Shown piece after piece: positions 13,982-24,521 of a stretch of DNA of 64,000 nucleotides. Made by a program: the position numbers and the translations under genes. How positions within the stretch are numbered: the first letter of the stretch is position 1; each line of letters begins with the position of its first letter. Source of the DNA: Fistulifera solaris (Eukaryota > Bacillariophyta > Bacillariophyceae > Naviculales > Stauroneidaceae); NCBI GenBank assembly GCA_030295235.1, contig AP026169.1:372001-436000 (forward strand), written 5' to 3'. Under the pieces are notes generated by a model. That model made no database searches. It saw only the letters and a list, made by a program, of their open reading frames with translations, and was not told the origin of the DNA.

Positions 13982-14635
13982 CTATACACTAAGATGACGA
14001 TAAGAAAAAGTCAGATTTTTAAATGAACTTCTACAGGTAGTTTCAACTTTCGATGCACTGCTGGAAAGGACGTTAAAATTATGCCTCTCGTACAAGATTC
14101 TACGTAGCATCCACGACGTGGCAGAATTTTAACGCCGTTTCCTACTGGATGAATTAAAAACCGTTGTGTCCGTACCGGTAAGATAGTGGCTTCTTTTTAA
14201 TTCATTCGGGACAAGATTGAGACACGAGAAGAACGTGCAGTAGCCAGTAGCATTAGCATCGGAATGGAAACGGAATGCAGTGCGCCACAAAAGGACAAAA
14301 CAAAAGAACACGGTTCGCATTTCGTGGCATTTTTACGCCATTTCTCCGCATCTACTTCAATTGAGTTCACATTTAGGCTGTTTGGGGATATAGGCCCTTA
14401 CTCTGTTATCGTTTCGAAGCAAGCAGCGAATGTAACATCTGCCGCGTCGCTTTCTAGCTTTCCGATGTTGATACCACAACATCATGCACGTCAGATGCAT
14501 CAGCGAGAATTAGTGGCACCAATCCGAACCGGAAGAGTTTGCTTTGAGGTGCTTTCGCCCGATCTTTTCATAAATTAACTATTTTTTCAAGAGCGTAAAC
14601 CCAAAATCAGACATAATTAAGTTGCAGTCGCCACA
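13982..14635. other. intergenic, divergent 8-TM protein / HSF
   Basis: 654 bp between two divergent starts. An open frame at 14264-14578 has no recognisable protein features and is not called. Nothing else seen. Confidence 0.45.
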
Positions 14636-15685
14636 ATGTGCCGCCCACCAGTGATTGCATCGTCGATCAGAACGAGGTCGACAACAGATTTGGCTTCGCT
14701 TTCCGATATATTCGCTCTGATTGATGAGGCCACCGAAGAATTGCAACAGGCCGTCGTCACCAACAAACAAAGTCAACCCAGCATATCTGCCGAGGCCAAT
14801 TTACATCGATCAAACCCACGTCTTGTCTCTTCCGATGACGTAAGGTCAGCAGTATTCTCGTCCAACAAGCGAGGACGTCATCAACGCAGACGCAACAGTT
14901 CATCACATCGTCGCAAGGAATATCACGAGCACGGTACCGTACAGCATTTGTATCATGATTATTCACGGGTATCTCCCGAAGCACAAGACTTCTTTGCGTT
15001 ACCTCTCAAAGGAGCGCACGGTGGGACCACGATTGCATTTCCAGTCGTTCTTCACCGTTTACTCACCGACGCTACCGAGGAAGGTTTTGAAGAAATCGTA
15101 GCATGGCAACCACACGGTCGAGCGTTTCTAGTTCATGATCACCATCGCTTTGTGGACGAGGTCATGCCTAAGTATTTTCGGCAAACTCGCTTTTCTAGTT
15201 TCCAACGCCAACTTAGCCTATACGGCTTCCTTCGATTGACCAAAGGCGCCGACAGTGGAGCCTATTACAACGAATGGTTCCTTCGGGGGTTGCCTCATTT
15301 GTGTGCACATATGCAGCGAACACGAGTGAAAGGCTACGGAGTCCGCCAGTCTTCCTCACCGGAAACAGAACCGGACTTTTACGGGATGGATGCTGTGAGT
15401 GCTCCTCAACAGGGACTACACACAGGAACGATACCAAGTAACTCGGTTGGAAGCACAACTTTCGTGCCGGCTCCGAAACTTTCGATCGAAGACTTTCCAT
15501 TCGAGAGTCTAGAACTTTACCCCGCTACCATAGATAATACTTTCGAAGAACAAGAAGCAATGGCAGATTTTCTATCCGATGTTGACCTTGACGACGAAGA
15601 CTCTTATTACTCGAGTCAGCCTTACGAGGGCGAAGATAGGTTTGCCAAGATCTACAATCACGTTATATATGCACATCCCGTTTGA
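14636..15685 (+). CDS. Heat shock factor-type transcription factor (second of three)
   Basis: Single exon, 349 residues. A long N-terminal region (about 125 residues) is Ser/Arg/His-rich with a basic RGRHQRRRNSSSHRR patch that could be a nuclear localisation signal. The HSF domain spans about residues 130-225: TIAFPVVLHRLL, IVAWQPHGRAFLV, YFRQTRFSSFQRQLSLYGF, DSGAYYNEWFLRG. Then come RTRVKGYGVRQ and EPDFYGMD, the same post-domain block as in the neighbouring HSFs. The C-terminal tail is acidic (LSDVDLDDEDSYY). It is the only one of the three with a Gln in place of Leu in FQRQL, a change also found in the third gene, so genes two and three are probably closer relatives. Target genes are unknown. 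Confidence 0.93.
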   Translation: MCRPPVIASSIRTRSTTDLASLSDIFALIDEATEELQQAVVTNKQSQPSISAEANLHRSNPRLVSSDDVRSAVFSSNKRGRHQRRRNSSSHRRKEYHEHGTVQHLYHDYSRVSPEAQDFFALPLKGAHGGTTIAFPVVLHRLLTDATEEGFEEIVAWQPHGRAFLVHDHHRFVDEVMPKYFRQTRFSSFQRQLSLYGFLRLTKGADSGAYYNEWFLRGLPHLCAHMQRTRVKGYGVRQSSSPETEPDFYGMDAVSAPQQGLHTGTIPSNSVGSTTFVPAPKLSIEDFPFESLELYPATIDNTFEEQEAMADFLSDVDLDDEDSYYSSQPYEGEDRFAKIYNHVIYAHPV

Positions 15686-16028
15686 AAAAATATAAATTAG
15701 AACACGTTCATGCATCTAAATCAAGTGTGTCGAATATGTCTTTCTGGTACGAGGGTTGGCATGTACGGGGTACACCCTAGTCAAATTCTTAAAGTAATTT
15801 TCGTGGGTCAATCGATGGTTCGACGAGTCTTTTGGTTCATGGTTCAAGATAGACATGGACCAAGGACAATAGATGTAAGGCTCAGGCTCTAGCTTGAAGT
15901 ATCTAGACTAAAATGACAACGATTGTTTGTTGCTTTTGTCTGTGAATTCCTAGTTGCAACTCCTAACCTTACTGCAACTCCTCCTTATTATGAGAAACAA
16001 GTAAATCAATGTAAAAACTTTGACGTTT
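15686..16028. other. intergenic between HSF and recombinase element
   Basis: 343 bp; no gene or motif recognised before the inverted-repeat site at 16029. Confidence 0.4.
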
Positions 16029-16047
16029 GCCGGACAAGTTGTCCTGC
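16029..16047. repeat. Left inverted-repeat site of recombinase element
   Basis: GCCGGACA and TGTCCTGC face each other across AGT. This is the layout of a tyrosine-recombinase core site, two half-sites around a crossover spacer, though the spacer is shorter than the usual 6-8 nt. Confidence 0.6.
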
Positions 16048-16384
16048 GTTTCCTACGACGTCCGTATTGCAACCGGTTACACAAAAGCAAAAATTCTTAA
16101 ACCGTAACCATATTGGTTCACATTGTAAGGAAATTACTGCTACGACGACTCATAAAGTATCCAAGTCATCTCAAAGTGCCTATAGTAACCTTCCAATCAG
16201 CATAATACACCTCCGAGTATTTCAGCCTTTACCATTGCGGAGAAGCACGCTTATTCACTTTGACAGATTGAAGACGCAGTACCCCGTAGTGAGAAGAGGC
16301 CACAAAACACTTAGGTGTATTGAATTAGGGCTAGGGCCAACCATATTATGACTCTCCCTTTTGACTGATCGGAAACTTTACGTA

Positions 16385-16508
16385 TTAGGAATTTCTGGAG
16401 ATGCAACTTTAGGCGTTAAGAATTTCTGGATATGCAACTTTAAGTCTTCAGAAAATCTGGAGACGCAACGATACGTGTTGAGAACTTCTGGGTGGAACGC
16501 TCCTCTTT
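16385..16508. repeat. 31-bp tandem repeat, four diverged copies
   Basis: Four consecutive 31-bp units start at 16385, 16416, 16447 and 16478, sharing the core AATTTCTGGAGATGCAAC in varying form. They lie inside the recombinase element between its left site and the end of its coding region. Copies differ at many bases, so the array is old. Confidence 0.75.
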
Positions 16509-16614
16509 TGGTAGAGTGCATGAGACTCATCCTCCAGCGGAGACAAGACATTTCCCGTTCAAAAAAAATCATTTCAATTCATTCATTTAGTCAGTTACAT
16601 TTCCTACATTTACA

Positions 16615-19600
16615 TTACTCCTTTGCATTTTTGCATGCAAAGGAACAGTACATGTTTAACTCGTTGTTGTCACTTGTAAGCCCAGCTCCCTGCGCGCACA
16701 AATTGTGCACGAACTTTGAACATGTGTCGTTGTAACATGGATGATCTGCGACGAGATTGTCGAACGCACAATTTTCGATTGGGCAAAAGCCTTTCTCTCT
16801 TCTTGTGAAAGCTCTGTCAAGCAACTGCGAATATTGTTGTCTTTCAATCAACGAGTTGCATCCGTGGTTCTGTCGCGTGCCACGTTGAGCGTTGTTGATA
16901 AATAAACCAGAATTTCTGGAGGAGGTACGAGCATCACTTCTTTCATGTCCCTGGAGATCTTCCACGGCCTGTATTGCAAGCTGTGTTTGCAGCTCTTCGT
17001 CTCTAAGTGCCTGGGTGACTGTCTTCTCAATTTGGAGTGGAACATCTCGAAAAACTTCTTGAAACGACGGACCGACAATATCAGCTCTTTCAACAGCTCT
17101 CTGGCTTTGACGTCGTGAGCGTGTTTGGCTTGTTGTCTTTGTCTGTCGAGTGCGAGAACTTGTTGTAGCGGATCTTCTTGCAGTGTGTGTGTGTGAGGTT
17201 CTTCTATTCAAGGCGTGCAATCACTGGATTATTGACTGTCACCACTGGAGCTGGCTGTCGATGTGGAATCTGTCCAGCCGGAGCATTTTGCTTAGCTGGA
17301 TCTTGTGTTTGACTGGGACTATTGCTGAGCTCATTCTCATTGCGCCTGCGCACTTTGTTGCGAATCTGTCGAACAAGTGTCCGCCATTTCCATTGTTCGA
17401 ATCGTGGTGAGCTTGGAAAGTATTGTGTTTTCCATGATGACGTAACCGCTTTGAAAGCCATCATCATGTTTGCATTATTGATCTCGGTAAAACCATGATG
17501 GAGGCGGGCTAGGTCCTCAATGTGCGTGCAGATATACTTTACGTCTGAAAATGTTTTCCTCGTAGGGCGTCGGCTTTCCGTCAGATGCTTTTCACGGCGG
17601 CACTCTCCTTCCGATAATGGCATTTCGTCGATAAATGAAAAGTCTTCGCTTGTGAGGTTCTTCAAAGGTGGTACTGCCCTTGAAGCGTTACCAACATTCC
17701 ACTGCGTCCAGACGTCGAGGATTGTTTGGGAAGGAAATTGATAGTTGGAAGGCAAGCTTGTTGCTGTTATGGTGTTTACTGTTTGTTCTACTGCCACGCC
17801 CCGTCCCAGTCTGCTCAATCCTGAATGAACGGAACAATTCGTTAAAGTGCTGCTGCATGCCAGCCCTTGCTGTAGCTGTGGCCTCTACAATAAGCTCCTT
17901 TAGTCGTTCTTCTGTTATTTCCCCTCCTCCTATCGCCGCGTTTCAAAGTAGTGCTTTGTACTCTCCATTATTCTGTTAAAGAGTTCTTCTGCCGACGTCT
18001 TAAGCTGTTCCTTGAGCTCCGCAAGGTCGGTAAGTTCTTTGACGTGCGGGGGTACACCTGAAATGTGGTTTGTAGTCTCCCACATGTTATCTACGCCGGA
18101 TCGAATTGGAAGCTGTTTCTAGAATTTGAACGTTTCGGAAGATGCTGATACAGTGTCTAGCAGGGTGATTTGGTTCAAAATTCAGCACTATGTTTCGATG
18201 ATGGACCAGACTAGCTAGACACTGCTTTAGAATTCGATTCATGCCTTGCAGCTCATAAAAGCATGGGAAGTTTGCAGCTATGCAGCTATTGATGAACTCT
18301 GTGGACACAACATCCATATCAAAGTAAGCAGGTGACTTTGCAAAATCACTGGACATGAAATTCAGCATTGATAAAGAGCGACCAACAAACTCGTCACCTG
18401 ACTGCAGCTGCTGAAAATAAATGTCGAGCACCTTGCCTGTGCTCCAGCCAGCCCTGTGACAAATTGCAACGGAGATGGCCCAGCAGGCATCGATCCGAGA
18501 TAAGATGCCGCTTCTTTCGAATAGAATGCAAACCAATGTCGTCTAATTTGTCATATCCCATGCCGATGACTTCCTGCTCATGTAGGCGTAGAATCTTATG
18601 CATTGTGTCCCGTACACGCTTTGTTGTTGCTTGGTGGCTTCCGGGAAACAAGTGGTAACCGCCTCCTTGTTCTGATGTCATCGTGAAAGAGAATGACAAA
18701 TAAAGGCCTAGAAGAAATGGGAAGTCAACGTAATACTCATTGACATTAGAGTAAAGGTTTCTTTGCTTCCGCTTGTCCTTCCCTTCGGCATCTGTCTTTG
18801 TATGGCGGAAATTGATTTGCATGCAATCAAATTTTGTCCACGACATGTGGCTAAATTGCAGCTCTGCTGTGTTGTGGCTCCGACAAGCCAAATTCCAGGT
18901 GAGGCAAATAAAGCAGGCAGAAGCAATACTCTCCTTTGAACCATAATCAACAAGCCATTTGCATACAGAACGATACAGTTGTGGTGACATGGCAACTTTT
19001 CCTTCTTTGAAGTCATCGCTGTCATCTTCTTCTTGGCCGACATTGTCCTCGACATTATCTGGTCCGCGCTATGCCGGGTTTGTCAAGCGGCTGAACCCTT
19101 TCCATAATGTGTTCATCTGTTGCAAGTATTCCTCTTCAGGGCCCTTCCCGTTATGACAACGGCACAGATGAAAGATTGCCGCTCGCTTGCCGTTGTAGCC
19201 ATCCATTGATAACTGCTGGCCAGTTCTTTGATTGGCGGATGAAGCAATGTATTCCATTACAGCACTTGCATCAATGCGATCAACATGGATGAGTGGTTCA
19301 GTTTGTGCTAGTGGGAGACAATGAAGCCAAACAGCCTTGATCCTTGCACGGCGTTCTTTTTTCCGACTTCGCCTTCGATTGTTTTATCGGTAGATTTAAC
19401 TGTTTCCTTTCCAAGTTCTGTAAGCCAAGGTAGGGCTAAATCAACGTCGTGATCAAGCACCCAATTCATAAAATGAATGATTTCATTGCAATACCTTTCA
19501 TAGACAGATTTCTTGACAACACCATCCCGCATCTCTTTGACAGTCACAGGGACAGAAAGGGTCTTACGCTTCTTTGAAGGACGTTCGGGTTCAGCAGAAG

Positions 19601-19685
19601 GCTCTGCGTTATATTCCTCTTCCATTTCTGCACGATTATCCTCTTCCACTCTTGCCAATTTGAATGTTGCTCGTAAGTTCAACAA
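16615..19685 (-). pseudogene. Tyrosine recombinase with PHD-like finger, frame-broken
   Basis: Read from 19685 downward. An acidic start with a KKRK nuclear signal is followed by a SAM-like core-binding segment (SVYERYCNEIIHFMNWVL, 19530-19450), GYNGKRAAIFHLCRCHNGKG (near 19190) and the catalytic domain. Catalytic residues can be seen: Arg in WNLACRSHNT (near 18890), HSIRK (near 18530), ICHRAGWSTGK with His and Trp (near 18470), and Tyr in LDIYF (near 18430). The downstream part includes the segment 17818-17204. At 16790-16630 there is a Cys-rich end C-x4-C...C-x4-C-x3-H-x2-C...C-x3-C, like a PHD finger. The frame changes about five or six times, so this copy is inactive unless the changes are sequence errors, as host genes in this window suggest for some. 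Exact joins are not claimed. Confidence 0.75.
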
Positions 19686-19898
19686 AGAGACGTTTGATCA
19701 AAGTACGCTTTAGTAACAACAGCGGTAGATGTTTACTGCTTACTTAATGACTGCGGTCTAGAGCGCTCGTAGAAATACTACCAGGCAAATGCTGTCCTGC
19801 AAACGTTTCTGGTGTTGGTTGAAATTTCAAATGATCAAAAAATGTCTGGTCTAGTAAAGTTGAATCATTTTCCGTTGACTAGCCAAGAAAAAACATTT

Positions 19899-19918
19899 GC
19901 CGGACAGAAATGTCCTGC
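19899..19918. repeat. Right inverted-repeat site of recombinase element
   Basis: GCCGGACA-GAAA-TGTCCTGC, matching the left site in both half-sites with one extra spacer base. It lies 214 bp upstream of the first recognisable codon of the recombinase. Confidence 0.6.
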
Positions 19919-20618
19919 AAAAGAGGCTGCGTATGTAGAAAATGTACTGTCTATATTTAGTCACGAACTTCTTGTCCTGCAAAAGTAGAACACTGTCTAA
20001 TGTCTAGTAGGAAGTAGCTTGAAGAACGTTTTCTTCGGAACTGTTTGGACATTCCACGGTTTAGGGCTATAATATGATTAGTCAGTCACGAGTTGCCGTT
20101 CCCAAATAGTACAAGCAGTGCCGAGTGCCAACCATCAACCATTCACATGGTGTACATTAACAACCGCTATACTGAATGGTTTGACCCGTGACTTGCTATT
20201 GTGTGCCGTGTGAGTCTCACTATATAAATTAAAGTAGTGGTCGGAGTAACGCGTCAAAGTCACCATCGTCACGTCGGTCATTCCATGAATTTCTGAACAA
20301 CCGTCACCCAGACGTACTCTATCCTATCAAGCCTGACACGAACCTTCGAACGCTTCGAGCCTCCGAGTCCAAAGAGTGAACTGCAGAACACAAAGCGGCA
20401 ATCAGCAATTTGCAATCCCATCCTTTTGGGTTCGCGACGAGGAACGTAGAAGCTCTACTTTTCGATATCTTTCGAGCGGAACGTGATGAATGAGGATTTC
20501 GATGTTATCTTCCGGAGGCGAATTTTAATTTGTGATTTCGGTAGGCACACAATTATTTGACTTTTGAGTGCCATGATTTATGGAATCTTGATCAAATGCG
20601 ACATTGGCATCAATAACC
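19919..20618. other. intergenic upstream of third HSF
   Basis: 700 bp. It holds one more TGTCCTGC half-site (19973-19980) and a 'tatataaatt' stretch at 20221-20230 that could be a core promoter element. No gene seen. Confidence 0.45.
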
Positions 20619-21742
20619 ATGAACGAAGAATCCTTTGAAAGTTTGAGCTCGCCCACAACAAGGTCCTCTCGACGACGAGGATCTATTGAGACACATCATC
20701 GCCATGTCAGTCCAGCTAGGCGAGTGTTGGTGGATCACACTTACACCGATCACATGCACGATTCTATCGCCCCTAGTATCGAGACGATTGACATTCATGA
20801 TGGCAAGAACGCCCCCAAAAGGACCTCGCGGGGGCGTTACAGTAGCTCTTCCAGAAAAGCTTCACCAAATGTTGTCACAAATTGAAGAGGAAGGATTGTC
20901 TCATGTCGTTTCGTGGCAGCCCCATGGGCGTTGCTTTCTCGTCCACAGGAAGAGAGAATTCATCGATGATATTATGCCTAGGTGAGCAATAACCTTACAA
21001 AGTAACATTTGGCTTATTGGTTTCGCGGTTTCGACTCACATTTATCGGATTTAGACATTTCAATCAGTCAAAACTGACAAGCTTTCAGCGGCAATTGAAT
21101 TTATACGGCTTTGTCAGACTAACTGCAGGCCGTGATAGAGGCGGGTAAGTCTCTATTGCTGGTTGAAGCCCGATTACTGAAGTGCGATCCCATTTCTAAT
21201 ACAAAATGTTGTTTCTTTTAGATACTATCACGAACTCTTCATCCGTGGTCGGCCCGACTTGTGTCGTAGAATGGTACGGACGCGTGTCAAAGGAAATGGC
21301 ATGAAAGCAGCTTCGAATCCGCAGAATGAACCTAACTTCTATGCGATGGAAGAGTGCAAGTCGACCTATGAGTACGAAAACGCACCGGTTACGATGTGTA
21401 CGGAAAGTCTCGACAAGACTCTACTCGATATTGACAAGCCACCGGAAATGAGTTCCCCCGTTCAAAAAGCCAATTGTGACTCCTATTCAATCGCCACGAC
21501 AGTCACTTTCTTTGGTACACAATCCCCCCGAAAGCATCATGATGCTAGAACTCGGTGAGCCCCCGAAAGTAATGGACTTTATAGACGACATGTTCTTGGG
21601 ATCTGTTGTGAGTGAAGACAACGAGCCGCACAATGGAGACGAAATATTTTTTGAGGGGCACAAGTTTTGTTACCTTGACCATATGGAACCGGAAGAGACG
21701 TACGACACCACGATGCTTGGGGTTCCCGACAACATCATTTGA
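20619..21742 (+). CDS. Heat shock factor-type transcription factor (third of three)
   Basis: Three exons: 20619-20981, 21055-21144, 21222-21742; introns of 73 and 77 nt (GT-AG) interrupt the DNA-binding domain, unlike the two intronless neighbours. The domain reads VALPEKLHQML, VVSWQPHGRCFLV, HFNQSKLTSFQRQLNLYGF and DRGGYYHELFIRG, followed by RTRVKGNGMK and EPNFYAMEE. The N-terminus is Ser/Arg-rich, the C-terminus acidic. The ATG at 20619 is preferred; upstream in-frame codons lack a Met. Two one-base changes of frame lie in homopolymers (C5A4 at 20812-20820 and C6 at 21524-21529), and similarity resumes after each; I treat them as assembly indels. Nuclear regulator with unknown targets. Confidence 0.88.
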
Positions 21743-21891
21743 GGACATGGAAGGCACTACATCTTTGCATAGATCATACATACCATACTTGTCGAATTAG
21801 TGATAACTTAGCGATTAATGTTATACATGTAGCAGATAGCTTGGAGGAATGGAGACGAATAAAGTGTATTTTGAGCTCACGATTGCTGCCC

Positions 21892-22410
21892 TCACCAAGT
21901 AATTTCGAGATTCGGATTGATCGGATACTCTACTCCAATCAACTTATCTTTTTCTACGTAATACAGTAACTCACTCTCCTCCCCGTGTGGATTTCCCGGA
22001 CCCTTTCCACCGCCAACTTGACGACTCCCGTAAGATAAGCTCTTCGGGTCTATCAACGCGTGAACAACCACATCATCTTCTGTGAGACCTGGGAAACGAT
22101 TCTCTTCGTCTACAACAAACTCCACCGAGGTCCCATAGACAGGCTCGTCCGACCAAGCGGAAACGGGTGCCAGCGTCCCATCTTCCTGCAAAGCGCCTAT
22201 TCGTTTACGTTCCAAATCGTCTTTTTTCGAGAAAATTACAACATCCATGTCCATCAGTGAGTTGAATTCAATAGCAAAAAGATGGGGGTCGTTTCTCTGG
22301 TGATAAGATGGAATCGTTGTAGACTGCGTGTGCCTTGCTATAGCACTAGGCCGAAATGCCGAGGCCATACAACCGGAAGATACAATAATTTTCATCACCA
22401 AAACTACCAT
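21892..22410 (-). CDS. Predicted plastid-imported protein, unknown function
   Basis: 172 residues from the ATG at 22410. The start MVVLVMKIIVSSGCMASAFRPS is a signal peptide ending in a textbook ASAF-type plastid site (A-F-R-P). The mature part is small and soluble, with no membrane helix: NSLMDMDVVIFSKKDD, a middle with many acidic residues (VEFVVDEENRFPGLTEDD), a Gly-rich GGGKGPGNPHG loop and LLYYVEKDKLIGVEYPI at the end. I do not recognise the family. It is convergent with the third HSF gene (149 bp between stops). Confidence 0.82.
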   Translation of the reverse strand: MVVLVMKIIVSSGCMASAFRPSAIARHTQSTTIPSYHQRNDPHLFAIEFNSLMDMDVVIFSKKDDLERKRIGALQEDGTLAPVSAWSDEPVYGTSVEFVVDEENRFPGLTEDDVVVHALIDPKSLSYGSRQVGGGKGPGNPHGEESELLYYVEKDKLIGVEYPINPNLEITW

Positions 22411-22803
22411 TTTGCAGTAGGTTATCACAATTGATCTTTCCTTACAGCTTGCTAAAGATCGATTACTTTGAGATTTAACATGATACAATAATCAAGAATT
22501 CTTTTCATTCTGCTTGTGTGAAAACGGGTTCGTTGTGTTTCGTATGTGCTGCTTGCGATGTACTGTTGGGAGCAAAACGTGCTCTTGTCGTAACAAAAAG
22601 CTGTGAAACGCTGTGAGCTACTGCGAGCAGAGCGCCCGACAAGCTTTTTCAATGACCTATGACGATCCCTGAGTGGGCAACAAGCTAAGCTTACTGGTAC
22701 GGTTTCGTTAGAATGTTTCATCTACCGGTTGACAAAAGTTTATTTTATGGTCTACAGCAACAGGAAATCCACAACAAAAGAAACCGGGCCCCATTCCACC
22801 GTT

Positions 22804-24521
22804 TCAATAAGGACGAAAAGAAGGGGCGGAATTTGGGGTTTCGTCGATTGACAAATCAGGGAGCTCCCGTGATGGCTCTGATTTGCTGCGTGTCAGTGCA
22901 CTTCGCGTACTCGCTGCCAAGTTGCGGATCTTGGAAGCAAGGCCTATGCGTTTCTTTCGTTTCTGCAAGGATTCCAAAGCTTGACTTCGCAGTTGAACAT
23001 CATGTACCGAAATCGCGGTGGATGGTACGGGAGGCATTTTCTGAAATCCATCGACAGTGTCGTCAAAGGACAGTTCATTGTCGGATGTTAAAAAAGTCGA
23101 CGTGCCCGCCCTCTCATCGAACGCTCCTAAAAGCATAACTACCGTAGCGGAGTCGGATAGAACTTGATATCCTGGTTCCGGAGTTTCCATCAAAAACGGC
23201 CTCCCCAGTGCGATTGAACCGTTTCTTGCATTTGTAGCACAATTTCTTTCCTCTCTTGATGTGAGGACTTTTTATAACGTTCCATTTGCATGCTCATGTA
23301 AATATTCAGTCGATTGTTTCCTGTGTGTTGCTGCATAGAAAACAACGTTGACTTTGGTTGACGCTGATCAACATTCTGAAAAATGACGTCTAAGGGTTCG
23401 GCCGTGGTCACCACATTGCTTCTCGGGGCTTCAAATGAATCTGATCGCTTCAGAAAGCTTGTGAATGAGTCATGTCTACCTGACCTTCGTTTTTCCCGGA
23501 GTGGATTTATGCTACTCTCACTCTTCGATAATATTTCGTCGAGAAAGGGATCCTCGGTTTCCAAAGACTCCTGTTCTGCTTCTAGCAGATCGAAGAATGA
23601 AGACACAGAAAAGGCATTGTGATCCATGAGTGAGTGTTTTCGTAAAGATTTCTTGTGGTCGAAATCGAAACTATCGGTGGAACTCGCATTACTTAATAAC
23701 AACGATTCCGAAGCCGAACGTCGCAGTAAAGATGAGCGCCGTCGCCGTTTCTTTTCGCCATCTCCGTCAATAATGGTAATATTTTCTCCAATCGGCACTG
23801 GTTCAAGTGCCAGGAGCAAATCCTCATCGTCTTCTAAATTCAACGCGTGGGTCGCATTCACCATAGCGGGCATGCTATTACGAAAATCGATATGGGTGGG
23901 CGTTACTGGCAGTGCGCTCACAGCGGGCAACATGTTCTGCATACTGCTTCGCATGCCATAGTGTGACGGATTATAGACATGCATTGGAACAGAAGGACCA
24001 TCCATCGAGGAGTGCAGGTAGGTGGAAGAAGGACCCGGAGTCAGTGTTGCCTGCGCCGGTGCATGGCTCGGCACTGGCGGAGGCGCGGGAGGTGCTAAAA
24101 TTTCTTGAATGGAAGATTTAGGTTTGTTTTCATCCATGATAGCATTCAGTTGTCGCTGCACAAACACTTTGGCATTCTCTCTCGACAAGACTATCCAATT
24201 TGAATGATTCTTGACCAGAAATCTCCCGTTGGGCACAACTTGGCGACACACAATGTCAATGATTCGGTCGACGACCGGGTCGCTTTGCGCGCCCATTTTT
24301 ACATTTTCGGCGTATTGTTTCGCGTTCATTGTTACAAGCACTTGAAAGCGGTTGTTGCCGACGTGCATTCTATCTTGCAGTAGACAAACATTGTGCGCAC
24401 TGTCGCCTGTCAACAAGACATCGAAGTTGCCTATGTTGGTGGTCGTTTCAAATTCCAGAAAATGACCAGCGTCGCTTCCGTTGCTACCAAAATCAAACGA
24501 CGAAACAGCTAAGGGATTCAT
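22804..24521 (-). CDS. Protein with two DUF6824-like domains
   Basis: About 570 residues. Near the N-terminus (residues 33-125) a globular segment reads NFDVLLTGDSAHN, HVGNNRFQVLVTMNAKQY, IDIVCRQVVPNGRFLV and ENAKVFVQRQL. This matches the pattern of the DUF6824 family, common in diatoms (DVL-G...H-GN-F..., GRFL, W-V, A..K). A second partial copy follows at the C-terminus: QQHTGNNRLNIYMSMQMERYK, IVLQMQETVQSHWGGRF, then YQVLSDSATVVMLLGAF. Between them lies a long disordered Ser/Pro-rich linker with several RRxS-type sites (RRRSSLLRRSASES). The frame changes by one base in an A5 run at 23192-23196, in the middle of the second domain, so the two reading segments are one gene. Function unknown; such proteins are often thought regulatory. 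Confidence 0.75.

Larger units (their letters stand above)
16029..19918 (-). mobile_element. Crypton-like tyrosine recombinase DNA transposon
   Basis: About 3.9 kb. It is bounded on both sides by nearly the same inverted repeat, GCCGGACA-(3 or 4 nt)-TGTCCTGC, at 16029-16047 and 19899-19918. Between them a minus-strand reading region encodes a tyrosine recombinase and a C-terminal Cys/His finger. There is no reverse transcriptase, capsid or terminal repeat of LTR type, which fits Cryptons (DNA transposons that move by tyrosine recombinase and make no target duplication) better than DIRS elements. A Crypton group is known from stramenopiles. The bounds are inferred from the repeated site; the true ends could lie some tens of bases away. 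Further half-sites TGTCCTGC lie at 19793 and 19973. Confidence 0.7.

Noticed and set aside
14264-14578. Plus-strand open frame upstream of the second HSF
   Set aside because: There is no domain, signal or composition typical of the neighbouring genes.
16029-19918. DIRS-type retroelement
   Set aside because: A tyrosine recombinase is present, but I found no reverse transcriptase or RNase H segment and no split inverted repeats of the DIRS kind.
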